Assembly (NCBI GenBank): GCA_947460575.1
Contig: CANHIJ010000019.1
Location: 1-44,059 of the forward strand
Direction of reading: 5' to 3'
DNA length: 44,059 nucleotides
DNA from: Verrucomicrobiales bacterium
GTDB taxonomy: Bacteria; Verrucomicrobiota; Verrucomicrobiia; Verrucomicrobiales; V1-33
Numbering within the stretch: position 1 is the first letter of the stretch; each line of letters opens with the position of its first letter. Position numbers and translations under genes: made by a program. This document shows positions 34,196 through 41,598 of this stretch, piece after piece. Under the pieces are notes generated by a model. It worked only from the letters and a program-made list of their open reading frames with translations, was not told where the DNA came from and made no database searches.

Positions 34196-35197
34196 TCAAT
34201 CCCATTTTCCTATCAAATCTTCGATGAGGGGGTTGACGGAGTGTTGGATCATTTCGGTGGCCACGCGGAGGGCGTTTTTTATGGCTAGGGGGGAGGAGGA
34301 TCCGTGGGCGATGATGACCACGCCGTTGACGCCGAGGAGGGGGCTGCCGCCGTAGCTTTCGTATGACATGCGGGCGGCGGCGGCCTTGAAGGCGGGCTTG
34401 AGGAGCCCTGCTAACACCTTTCGGCCAGGGGAGGCGGTGAGTTGTTCCTTGAGGACGGCGAGGAAGGCCTTGGCGGTGCCCTCGCAGCCCTTGAGGAGGA
34501 TATTGCCCACGAAGCCATCGCAGACGGCGACGTGGAGGGGGAGGTTGAGGAGGTCGCGCCCTTCCACGTTGCCGTGGAAGTTGAGTTCGGGAATTTCTTT
34601 GAGGCGGTCGAAGACGGCTTTGCTGAGTTCGTTGCCTTTGCCTTCTTCTTCGCCATTGCTCATGAGGCCGACGACGGGGCGGGCGACGCGGTGCATGGTG
34701 TGGGAGAAGACGTGGCCCATGATGGCGTGCTGCACGAGGTGGCGGGGCTTGCTGTCGACGTTGGCACCAGCGTCGATGAGGCCGCAGGTGCCGTGAAGGT
34801 TGGGCAGGGGCGAGAGGATGCCGGCGCGCTCCACGCCTTCGAGGGTGCGCAGTTTGACGGTGGCCACGGCCACCGCGGCGCCAGTGTGGCCGGCGCTGAC
34901 GACGGCTTGGGCGTCGCCGCGCTTCACGAGGTCGGTAGCTACGGCGATGCTGCTGTCTTTTTTTTGTCGGAGGGATTTTACGGCGCTGTCGGTCATTTCG
35001 ACGACCTCGGAGGCGTGAACGATGACGGCGCGGGGGTCGGAGAATTTCATGGCATCCATGGCCGACTGGAGCTGCGCGGCGTCGCCGACGAGATAGAGAG
35101 TGGTGATAGCCGAATATTCGGCTAGGGCCAAGCGGGCGCCCTCCAGGAGGTGGCCTGGGGCGAAATCGCCGCCCATGGCGTCGAGAGCAATTTTCAT
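34196..35197 (-). CDS. plsX: Phosphate acyltransferase PlsX
   Basis: A 333-residue protein that converts acyl-ACP to acyl phosphate for phospholipid synthesis. The start MKIALDAMGGDFAPGHLLEGA is the family signature, which sets the start at 35197 rather than at an in-frame ATG 11 codons upstream. Other conserved blocks are VSAGHTGAAVAVATVKLR, LIDAGANVDSKPRHLVQHA and VCDGFVGNILLKGCEG. It usually precedes fabH in one operon, often behind rpmF; no rpmF frame is visible upstream here. Confidence 0.95.
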   Translation of the reverse strand: MKIALDAMGGDFAPGHLLEGARLALAEYSAITTLYLVGDAAQLQSAMDAMKFSDPRAVIVHASEVVEMTDSAVKSLRQKKDSSIAVATDLVKRGDAQAVVSAGHTGAAVAVATVKLRTLEGVERAGILSPLPNLHGTCGLIDAGANVDSKPRHLVQHAIMGHVFSHTMHRVARPVVGLMSNGEEEGKGNELSKAVFDRLKEIPELNFHGNVEGRDLLNLPLHVAVCDGFVGNILLKGCEGTAKAFLAVLKEQLTASPGRKVLAGLLKPAFKAAAARMSYESYGGSPLLGVNGVVIIAHGSSSPLAIKNALRVATEMIQHSVNPLIEDLIGKWD

Positions 35198-35324
35198 AGC
35201 AAAAAATAAGTGGCGCGGGAAGTGCGGCATCGCGATTTAGCGAGGAATGAGGGATCCGGCAAGGGGAAGCGCGCTGGGGGGATTCCCGGTTTGCTTTCGC
35301 GGCGCGGCGGGTGGAAGGTGGGGG

Positions 35325-35687
35325 ATGCCTGACGATGCGGACCGCCCCTGCGCTGACGAATCTTCTCTGGAGGGGGCGCCGCCGCGGCGGGGGCCGCTGG
35401 GGCCGCGGGAGCGGATGGATGGAGGGTGCCTGGCACTGATGATGCTAGGGTTTGTGGGGATATTTGCGATGCCGGCTTTTTTTCTGTTGGGGGGAGCGCC
35501 GCTGATCATTCCGCTGATCACGCTGTTCATGTTGGCATTGGTGACTCCCTTTTTGAATCCGGCGGAGCGGAAATCGCGGCGGGCGCGCTGGGTGGGGCGG
35601 CTGGTGGTATTTCTGGTTTTGGCTTTGTCGCTGGGGGCGGCGTGGGCGGCGATTTTTCTGGGGGAGGCGCCGCTGCTGCGGGAGTAG
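35325..35687 (+). CDS. Small membrane protein of unknown function
   Basis: A 120-residue protein: a charged N-terminus (about 35 residues with PPRRGPLGPRERMDGG), then three hydrophobic helices (about residues 38-55, 58-76 and 93-112) and a short tail. No family motif was recognised. The ATG at 35325 leaves 127 bases to the divergent plsX start. It lies 72 bases before the sugar-binding protein gene, but there is no evidence that it belongs to the transporter. Confidence 0.55.
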   Translation: MPDDADRPCADESSLEGAPPRRGPLGPRERMDGGCLALMMLGFVGIFAMPAFFLLGGAPLIIPLITLFMLALVTPFLNPAERKSRRARWVGRLVVFLVLALSLGAAWAAIFLGEAPLLRE

Positions 35688-35759
35688 GCGGGGTGGGGCG
35701 GGGGATTTCTGGCGGAAAATGGTCTTTACCCGCAGAGGCGGGCAGGCTATGCGAGGGGG

Positions 35760-36797
35760 ATGAATGCAGGTCTTTTACTGAAGTGCGGATTGGCCGGGGT
35801 GGCGCTGGCGATGCTGGGCCCGGTGGGGTGTCGTCCGGCGGGGCCTGGGGGCGCCAGTTCTGGGGAGCTGAAGGTGGGCAAATTTGTGGTCTTGGGGACG
35901 CGGACCGACAACGCGGATTTTACGGTGGCCAAGCAGAATGCGGAGAATACCCTGCAACTGCATCCGGACTTGGCGGGCATGGTGGGGATTTATGCGTATA
36001 ATGGGCCGAAGTCGGTGGAGGCCTTGCGGGAGGCGCAGAAGAACGGCCGAGATGTATTGGGCAAGGTTAAGGTTTTTGGGTTTGATGGGCTGGAGGAGTC
36101 GCTGGAGGCGATTGAGGCGGGGCACCTGGAGGGCACGGTGGTGCAGCAGCCCTTTGAGTTTGGCTATCAATCGATGAAAATCCTCAAGGATCTGGTGGAA
36201 GGGCGCCCGGCGCCGGGCCAGAACGGCTTGTTGGACATACCGGTGCAGGTGGTCACGAAGGAGAATGTGGCGGCTTACCGCAGTGAGGTGAAGGCCCGGT
36301 TGGCCCTGGCGAAGTCGGAGGTTCCGGCGGGGGGCGCGCCGCTAAAGTTTGCCTTTGTGTCGAACAACCAGGGTTCTTTTTGGGAGGAGGCGCGGGCGGG
36401 ATGCCTCAAGGCGGAGGCGGAGCTGGGAGTTGGGGTGGATTTCCAAATGCCGGCGCTGCAGGAGGCGGCGGAGCAGAACCGCATCATTGAAAGCTTGCTT
36501 CAGAAGGGGGAGATCAAGGGCATGGCCATTTCGGTGGTTTCGCCGGAGAGCCAAGGGGAGTTGCTGGCGCGGGTGGCCGCTAAAATGCCGCTGGTGACGC
36601 ACGACAGCGATGCTCCTGCGAGTCCGCGCCGGGTCTACCTGGGGACGAACAACTACGCGGCGGGCCGGGCCCTGGGCAAATTGGTCAAAGCGAGGCTGCC
36701 CGAGGGCGGCAAGTTGATGATTTTTGTGGGCAGCGTCGATGCCAGCAATGCCGCGGAGCGCCAGCGCGGCCTGGTGGAGGAACTAGCCGCGCCCTGA
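35760..36797 (+). CDS. Sugar ABC transporter substrate-binding protein with circularly permuted halves
   Basis: A 345-residue exported protein (hydrophobic N-terminus, Cys24 in PVGC as a possible lipoprotein site). It belongs to the RbsB-like binding proteins, but the order is reversed. Residues 36-184 match the second half of RbsB: VVLGTRTDNADFTVAKQNAE, NTLQLHPDLAGMVGIYAYN, VKVFGFDGLEESLEAI, TVVQQPFEFGYQSMKIL. Residues 195-345 match the first half: LKFAFVSNNQGSFWEEARAG, IIESLLQKGEIKGMAIS, PLVTHDSDAPASPRRVYLG and DASNAAERQRGLVEEL, which is normally followed by the RTD segment. The protein ends exactly there. The frame is unbroken and no leftover halves flank it. It probably feeds the ATPase and permease downstream. 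Confidence 0.85.
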   Translation: MNAGLLLKCGLAGVALAMLGPVGCRPAGPGGASSGELKVGKFVVLGTRTDNADFTVAKQNAENTLQLHPDLAGMVGIYAYNGPKSVEALREAQKNGRDVLGKVKVFGFDGLEESLEAIEAGHLEGTVVQQPFEFGYQSMKILKDLVEGRPAPGQNGLLDIPVQVVTKENVAAYRSEVKARLALAKSEVPAGGAPLKFAFVSNNQGSFWEEARAGCLKAEAELGVGVDFQMPALQEAAEQNRIIESLLQKGEIKGMAISVVSPESQGELLARVAAKMPLVTHDSDAPASPRRVYLGTNNYAAGRALGKLVKARLPEGGKLMIFVGSVDASNAAERQRGLVEELAAP

Positions 36798-36937
36798 CCA
36801 GTCCCGGCGGGCGCTTCGGCAAGCGAGGAGCGGAGGAGCTTTTGGCCCGCTCAGATCATTTTGTGAAAAACAGATATGCAGCTGAACCTGGCCTGAGGGG
36901 GCTCGCTGCATTGCTATAACTCATGGTCGCTTGTACG

Positions 36938-38440
36938 ATGTCTGCCCCTTTGTTGGAAGCCGTGGCGCTCTGGAAGCGCTTTCCGGGGGTGCAGGCCCTT
37001 GCGGAAGTGAGCGCTCGTTTTGGCGCCGGGGAGGTAGTGGCGGTGATGGGCGAAAACGGGGCGGGGAAGAGCACTCTGATGAAGGTTTTGGCGGGGGTGC
37101 ATGCGCCGGATGCGGGAGAGATCCGCTGGGAGGGTCGGGCGGTGCGGATGGCTGGGGTGGCGCAGGCGGAGGCGCTGGGGATTGCCTTCATCCACCAGGA
37201 GTTGAATTTGTGTGAAAACCTCAGTGTGGCGGAAAACATCATGTTGGGGCGGGAGCCGCGCTGGGGCGGGTGCTGGCTGGACCGGAGGGCTTTGCGGGAG
37301 CGGGCGCGCGGGGCGCTGGAGCGGGTGGGGTTGGCGGTGGCGCCGGAGGTGCTGGTGGAGTCGCTTTCGATTGGGCAGCGGCAGATGGTGGAGATTGCGC
37401 GGGCGCTGGCGCGGGAGGCGCGCTTGGTGATCATGGATGAGCCCACCAGCAGCCTGACGAGCGGGGAGGCGGAGCGGCTTTTTGGGGTGGTGGGAGAATT
37501 AAAAGCGCAGGGCTTGGGGGTGGTTTTTATTTCCCATCGGCTGCGGGAGGTGGAGGCGGTGGCGGACCGGGTGGTGGTGCTGAAGGATGGGCGCAACAGC
37601 GGGAGTTTGCGCCGGGGCGAGATCGGGGCGGAGCGGATGGTGCAGTTGATGGTGGGGCGGGACCTCGACCCGGCGCGGCGGCGCCCCTGGGAAGTGGCGA
37701 CGGGGGCGGTGCGGCTGGAGGTGGCGGGTTTGCGGACGCGGGCTTGGCCCGGGCAGGCGGTCTCGTTTGCGGTGCGGGCTGGGGAGATTGTGGGGCTCGC
37801 GGGTTTGGTGGGGGCGGGGCGCAGCGAATTGGCGCGGGTGGTGGCGGGAGTGGACCGGGCCGTGGGAGGGGCGGTGCGGGTCGATGGGGTGGCGCTGCCG
37901 CCGGGGCGGGTGGGGGCGGCGGTGGCGGCGGGTTTGGCGCTGGCGCCGGAGGACCGCAAGGAACAGGGGATTTTTTTGGAGATGTCGATTTTGGAAAACC
38001 TGGCCCTGCCTGGGTTGGGGCGGATGCAGCGGGGTGGTTTTGTGCGGTCGGGGCAGGTGGCGGCGCTGGGAGCGCGGATGCGGGACCTGTTGGGGATCCG
38101 CGCGGCTGGGTTGGAGCAGGCGGCGGGCCTGCTGTCGGGGGGGAACCAACAGAAGGTGGTTTTGGCGAAGTGGTTGGCGCTGGGACCGAAGGTATTGGTA
38201 TTGGACGAGCCGACGCGCGGGGTGGACGTGGGGGCCAAGGCGGAGATTTACCGGGTGGTAGAGGAGTTGGCGGCGGGCGGGGCGGCGGTCTTGATGATTT
38301 CCAGCGATCTCGAAGAAGTGCTGCGACTATCCGACCGGGTTTTGGTGATGCACGAGGGTCGGCTGGCTGGGGAGGTGGGGCGTGCGGCGTTGAGCGAGGA
38401 AGCGGTCATGGCCTTGGCCACCGGAACATTTTGCCCATGA
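36938..38440 (+). CDS. Ribose-type sugar ABC transporter ATPase with two nucleotide-binding domains
   Basis: A 500-residue RbsA/MglA-type protein. The first domain has Walker A GENGAGKST, signature LSIGQRQ and Walker B RLVIMDEPTSSL. The second has GLAGLVGAGRSEL in place of a full Walker A, signature LSGGNQQKV and Walker B VLVLDEPTRGVDVGAK. This asymmetry is normal for the sugar-import family. It energises uptake through the permease encoded next (ATGA overlap at 38437). ATG 36938 was chosen because homology begins soon after; ATG 36923 is in frame as well. A TATAAC hexamer at 36915-36920 might be a -10 element for an internal promoter. Confidence 0.92.
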   Translation: MSAPLLEAVALWKRFPGVQALAEVSARFGAGEVVAVMGENGAGKSTLMKVLAGVHAPDAGEIRWEGRAVRMAGVAQAEALGIAFIHQELNLCENLSVAENIMLGREPRWGGCWLDRRALRERARGALERVGLAVAPEVLVESLSIGQRQMVEIARALAREARLVIMDEPTSSLTSGEAERLFGVVGELKAQGLGVVFISHRLREVEAVADRVVVLKDGRNSGSLRRGEIGAERMVQLMVGRDLDPARRRPWEVATGAVRLEVAGLRTRAWPGQAVSFAVRAGEIVGLAGLVGAGRSELARVVAGVDRAVGGAVRVDGVALPPGRVGAAVAAGLALAPEDRKEQGIFLEMSILENLALPGLGRMQRGGFVRSGQVAALGARMRDLLGIRAAGLEQAAGLLSGGNQQKVVLAKWLALGPKVLVLDEPTRGVDVGAKAEIYRVVEELAAGGAAVLMISSDLEEVLRLSDRVLVMHEGRLAGEVGRAALSEEAVMALATGTFCP

Positions 38441-39414
38441 AACAGTTGCTGCACAATCATTCGAAGACTTTGCTCATTTTAGCGCTGCTTGGGGTGCTGA
38501 CGCTGGTGTGCGGAGCGCTGGAACCGCGGTTTCTGTCGCCGGACAGCCTGGGGATGGTATTAAAATATGCGGGTCTCTTTGGGGTGATCGCGTTAGGGGT
38601 GAGTTTTGTGATATTGACGGGGGGGATCGACCTTTCGATTGGATCCTGGGTGGGGCTGAGCGCGGTGTTGTATCCGGTGCTGCTGAAAAATGGGCTGGGG
38701 ATGGGGGCGGCGGCGGCGGCGATCGCCGGGCTGTCGGTGGGGGCGGGGCTGCTGCACGGGCTGCTGGTGACGCGGCTCAACCTGCAGCCTTTTTTGGTGA
38801 CCCTGTGCGGGCTTTTTATTTACCGGGGCCTAGCGCGGGTCCTGGGGGGCGGCCGGGAGCAGATCCTGGGGGCGGACCAGGAATGGCTCCGGGACGCCCT
38901 GGTGTTGGGGCGCCCCGTGGCGGGCTGGCCAGTGCCGTCGGTTTTTGTATTGATGGTGGGTCTGGCGGCGGGGGCGGCAGTGTTCTTAAATCTGACGGTG
39001 ACGGGGCGGCGGCTGCTGGCGACGGGGCGCAATGAGCAGGCGGCGCGCTATTGTGGAATCGACACCGTGCGGCTGCGGGTGCTCGCCTACGTGTTGTGCT
39101 CCCTGTTGGCGGGTTTGGGGGGAGTGCTGTTTCTCTTGGACGCGCGCTCCGCTTTGGGCTCGTCGTTTGGCAATTCCTACGAATTGTGGGCCATTGCAGG
39201 GGCGGTGTTGGGGGGCTGCAGCCTGAGGGGCGGGCAGGGGGCGGTGGCCGGAGTGGTGCTGGGGAGCGTGATGGTGGCGGAGGTCCGGCAGGCGGTCTTT
39301 TTTGTGGCGGGGGACGAGTGGAAGGAGTTTGTCATTGGCGTCTTCATCCTGGCGGGGGTGATGGCGGACGAGGCCTTCGCGCGCTGGATGGCGGCGCGGC
39401 GGGTGCGGGCCTGA
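38437..39414 (+). CDS. Ribose-type sugar ABC transporter permease
   Basis: A 325-residue membrane protein of the RbsC/BPD_transp_2 family with eight to ten helices. Landmarks are GVIALGVSFVILTGGIDLSIGS, the family signature, GLLVTRLNLQPFLVTL, ATGRNEQAARYCGIDTVRLR (coupling region to the ATPase) and YELWAIAGAVLGGCSL. The start overlaps the ATPase stop by ATGA. With the ATPase and the binding protein it forms a complete importer for a pentose or related sugar; the exact substrate cannot be read from sequence. Confidence 0.92.
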   Translation: MKQLLHNHSKTLLILALLGVLTLVCGALEPRFLSPDSLGMVLKYAGLFGVIALGVSFVILTGGIDLSIGSWVGLSAVLYPVLLKNGLGMGAAAAAIAGLSVGAGLLHGLLVTRLNLQPFLVTLCGLFIYRGLARVLGGGREQILGADQEWLRDALVLGRPVAGWPVPSVFVLMVGLAAGAAVFLNLTVTGRRLLATGRNEQAARYCGIDTVRLRVLAYVLCSLLAGLGGVLFLLDARSALGSSFGNSYELWAIAGAVLGGCSLRGGQGAVAGVVLGSVMVAEVRQAVFFVAGDEWKEFVIGVFILAGVMADEAFARWMAARRVRA

Positions 39415-39565
39415 GGAGCGGGGCCCCCCGGGCTCAGTCGCAGTTAAAGCTTGACCGTTTGTGGCCAGGGTGGCAGATGTGTCCGCAAATCTTACTAAGC
39501 TTTTAACTTACCTCTGCCCCGGGAAGATTCCGAGATTCCTCCCCAGCCTCTTTCTCAGGAAAAAC

Positions 39566-40324
39566 ATGATTAAACTATCGAAACTTATTGGGGCACTTTG
39601 CGCGGTGGGCGGCGGCACTTTGCAGGCGGGAGTGTCGGCGGCGACCCCGGCGGCGGTTCCAGATGAGGAAGTGGCGGCGCGGCCCCTGATCAGCTACGAC
39701 TATGCGCAGGCGATGTACTCCCACGTTTGGCTGGAGGACGGGTTGTTGGGGAGTGGTTCCTTCGAGGACCAGGACGGGTACGCGCTTTCCTGGCAGCATC
39801 CTCTGGCTGAGCGCTTTTACGGCTTTGGGGGGGTGGGGCAGCTGTTTTCCAGCGATGCGGTGGCGCTGGGGCCGATGCTTTTGGACGGGGAGATGCGCTC
39901 TTTTAATGCCTTGCTGGGAGCGGGGCTGCACTTGCCGGTGACCCACGGGATCGACTGGATTTTTCAGGTGGGGGGAACCTACAATCGGTCGCGGGTGGAT
40001 GTGGCGGGGAGCACGCCGATGGGTTTGCCGTATTCCTATGAAGATGCGGTCACGAGCGATGGTTTTGGGGTGCAGGCGGCGACGGGTTTTCGCATGGCGG
40101 TGAACCACTGGTTGGAAGTGTCGCTGCTGTATCCCTTGGCGTGGTCGAAGCTGGACTCGGAGGTGCTGCGACAAAAGCTTGAGGAGAAGCGCCGCGCGGA
40201 GCATTCGGTTTTTGGGTCGGTGATTTTCCGCAAGCTTGGCGGGGGTCCATTTGACCTGGCGCTCACGGCGCTGGTTTCCGAAAACGCCCGGCGGATCAGC
40301 GCGGGGTTGCGCCTGAATTTTTAA
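39566..40324 (+). CDS. Outer membrane beta-barrel-like protein
   Basis: A 252-residue protein with a signal peptide (MIKLSKLIGALCAVGGGTLQA). The mature part has alternating aromatic/hydrophobic strands (YDYAQAMYSHVWLED, FYGFGGVGQLF, WIFQVGGTYNRSRVDV, LEVSLLYPLAWSKLD) and ends in LRLNF, a C-terminal aromatic residue as used by the outer-membrane insertion machinery. An 8- to 10-strand barrel is likely. Starts at ATG 39566; the open frame reaches upstream but into the spacer. The 151-base spacer behind the permease contains TTGACC at 39451-39456, without a good -10. Confidence 0.7.
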   Translation: MIKLSKLIGALCAVGGGTLQAGVSAATPAAVPDEEVAARPLISYDYAQAMYSHVWLEDGLLGSGSFEDQDGYALSWQHPLAERFYGFGGVGQLFSSDAVALGPMLLDGEMRSFNALLGAGLHLPVTHGIDWIFQVGGTYNRSRVDVAGSTPMGLPYSYEDAVTSDGFGVQAATGFRMAVNHWLEVSLLYPLAWSKLDSEVLRQKLEEKRRAEHSVFGSVIFRKLGGGPFDLALTALVSENARRISAGLRLNF

Positions 40325-40484
40325 GCCGCAGAGGACTGCGCTTTGGCGCGGGCCCCGGTTGGAGGGCGATTGAGCGCGCCGTTGGGCGGGCGCGGGCGGA
40401 TTCGGGGCTGATTTTGCCGGATTCGTCAATGAGTGGTCGACGCAGGTGGTAGGCTGGGAGAGAGAGAAGGTTTTCTGCAATACT

Positions 40485-41084
40485 ATGCGCGCTTTGAGAC
40501 ACAAAAAATTCTGGGGGTTGCTGGGGCTGCTGGGGCTGGTGGCTTGGGGGAGCTGGCGCTGGGTGGGGGGGCGGCCAAGCGGGGCCCCCGCGGCGGCGGA
40601 GATGGCCTGGCAAGGGGAGGCGCCGCAGCGCCGTGTCACGGAAGCGGTGGAGGTGTTCAAGAAGGCGTTTTGGCGCCTGCCAGGGGCGGGGGACCAAATC
40701 GTGCACGCGGAGCGCTTTGAGTGGAGCGACGCGGGCGGGTTGACCAAGCTGCGGTGGTTTTTGGAGGTCAAGCCTTCTCCGGAGTTGCTCAAATACCTGC
40801 GGGACGACAACGCTTTCGGGCTGGCTCCCGCGGCGGAGGTTCGCCCACCCGACGAGCGGCCCGCTTGGTTCCAATTTCAAGCCGACGAGGTCAAGGGGAT
40901 GCAATCGCCGGGCGGGCAGTTGCAGCTGATTTTTAGGGAGCGCGACCAAACCCTTTTCGCCACCGGTGCGGGGCGCGGCTTTCAGCGCGGGGCCCCGGAG
41001 CCGCCTCCGGTCCAGGCCGGTCCTTCGACCCCAGGGCGCCTGCCTGCGGCGGCCCCCCCGGCACCGCCAGCGCCCCCGCGGTGA
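40485..41084 (+). CDS. Membrane-anchored or secreted hypothetical protein with Pro/Ala-rich tail
   Basis: A 199-residue protein with a hydrophobic N-terminal helix (LLGLLGLVAWGSW), then a soluble domain of about 120 residues (VFKKAFWRLPGAGDQIVHAE, WFLEVKPSPELLKYLRDDN, GGQLQLIFRERDQTLFATG) and a Pro/Ala-rich end (AAPPAPPAPPR). No family was recognised. The segment on Asn/Phe and the ending around LIFRERDQTLFATGAGRGF suggest a small beta domain. ATG 40485 starts directly before the basic residues of the signal-like region. Confidence 0.6.
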   Translation: MRALRHKKFWGLLGLLGLVAWGSWRWVGGRPSGAPAAAEMAWQGEAPQRRVTEAVEVFKKAFWRLPGAGDQIVHAERFEWSDAGGLTKLRWFLEVKPSPELLKYLRDDNAFGLAPAAEVRPPDERPAWFQFQADEVKGMQSPGGQLQLIFRERDQTLFATGAGRGFQRGAPEPPPVQAGPSTPGRLPAAAPPAPPAPPR

Positions 41085-41100
41085 GGGATTTTGGGCGGCG

Positions 41101-41129
41101 TTATTAACAATACTATAAAATAATATAAT
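41101..41129 (+). promoter_or_regulatory. Candidate sigma-70-type promoter in an AT-rich spacer
   Basis: The 148-base spacer 41085-41232 is strikingly AT-rich for this window. It contains a perfect -10 hexamer TATAAT at 41124-41129, preceded after 17 bases by TTATTA at 41101-41106 as a weak -35. A short inverted repeat TGACT...AGTCA follows at about 41147-41164. It would drive the secreted-protein genes starting at 41233. Confidence 0.5.
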
Positions 41130-41232
41130 AAAAGGAGTAGACAGGAGTGACTGCTGTGATAGTCAGATATTCTTAATTTCTTGGCGCGCCTCCACTTTAC
41201 TGGGTTTATTTCCAAAATTTCTACTCCAGAAA

Positions 41233-41598
41233 ATGAAATTATTGGACGCAATGCTGGTTGGGTGTGGGCGGCGTGGCTGGGGCCTTTGGGTGGCCTTATT
41301 TCTGGGTAGCGGGGGGGCGAGCGGGGCGTTTCCGCCGACTCCGCACGAGGCGCTTGATGGGATGGCGCGCGACCAGGTGGGCATAGCGGTGAGCCAAAAC
41401 CGCCGCGGAACGAGCTTTTACACCGGCAATGCGGTGGCTGCCCAGGGCCTGTTTAGCCTAGAGGCTTCGATAAATGGGACCTTGTTTTATCCGATTGAAG
41501 TAGCGGGGACGCTGCGGGCGGGGTCGCCCGATTGCCAGGCCCGCGCGGTGCCGACTCCGGCCGCTCCTAATACCTTTTACCGATTGACCGTCCGATGA
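41233..41598 (+). CDS. Small secreted protein, possibly a shortened member of a verrucomicrobial family
   Basis: A 121-residue protein with a signal peptide (hydrophobic segment WGLWVALFLGSGGASGA, residues 17-33). The mature start FPPTPHEALDGMARDQVG resembles the PPxPHHxxYGxVRDxxG opening of large secreted proteins in Verrucomicrobiota, but the long body and Asp-rich end of those are missing, and the histidine-tyrosine positions differ. This similarity is from memory of the family and is tentative. Its stop overlaps the start of the next gene (ATGA at 41595), so the two are expressed together. Confidence 0.6.
   Translation: MKLLDAMLVGCGRRGWGLWVALFLGSGGASGAFPPTPHEALDGMARDQVGIAVSQNRRGTSFYTGNAVAAQGLFSLEASINGTLFYPIEVAGTLRAGSPDCQARAVPTPAAPNTFYRLTVR

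Noticed and set aside
35760..36797. Permuted binding protein explained as a simple misassembly of two ordinary gene halves
   Set aside because: A wrong join would be expected to leave a stop codon or signal peptide in the middle. Instead the frame passes through a short linker and both outer ends fit a complete gene. Read-level proof is still needed.
37744..38436. Upstream extension of the permease frame over the ATPase gene
   Set aside because: The extension is low-complexity Gly/Ala and overlaps a well-defined ATPase domain; the ATGA overlap at 38437 gives a normal permease start.
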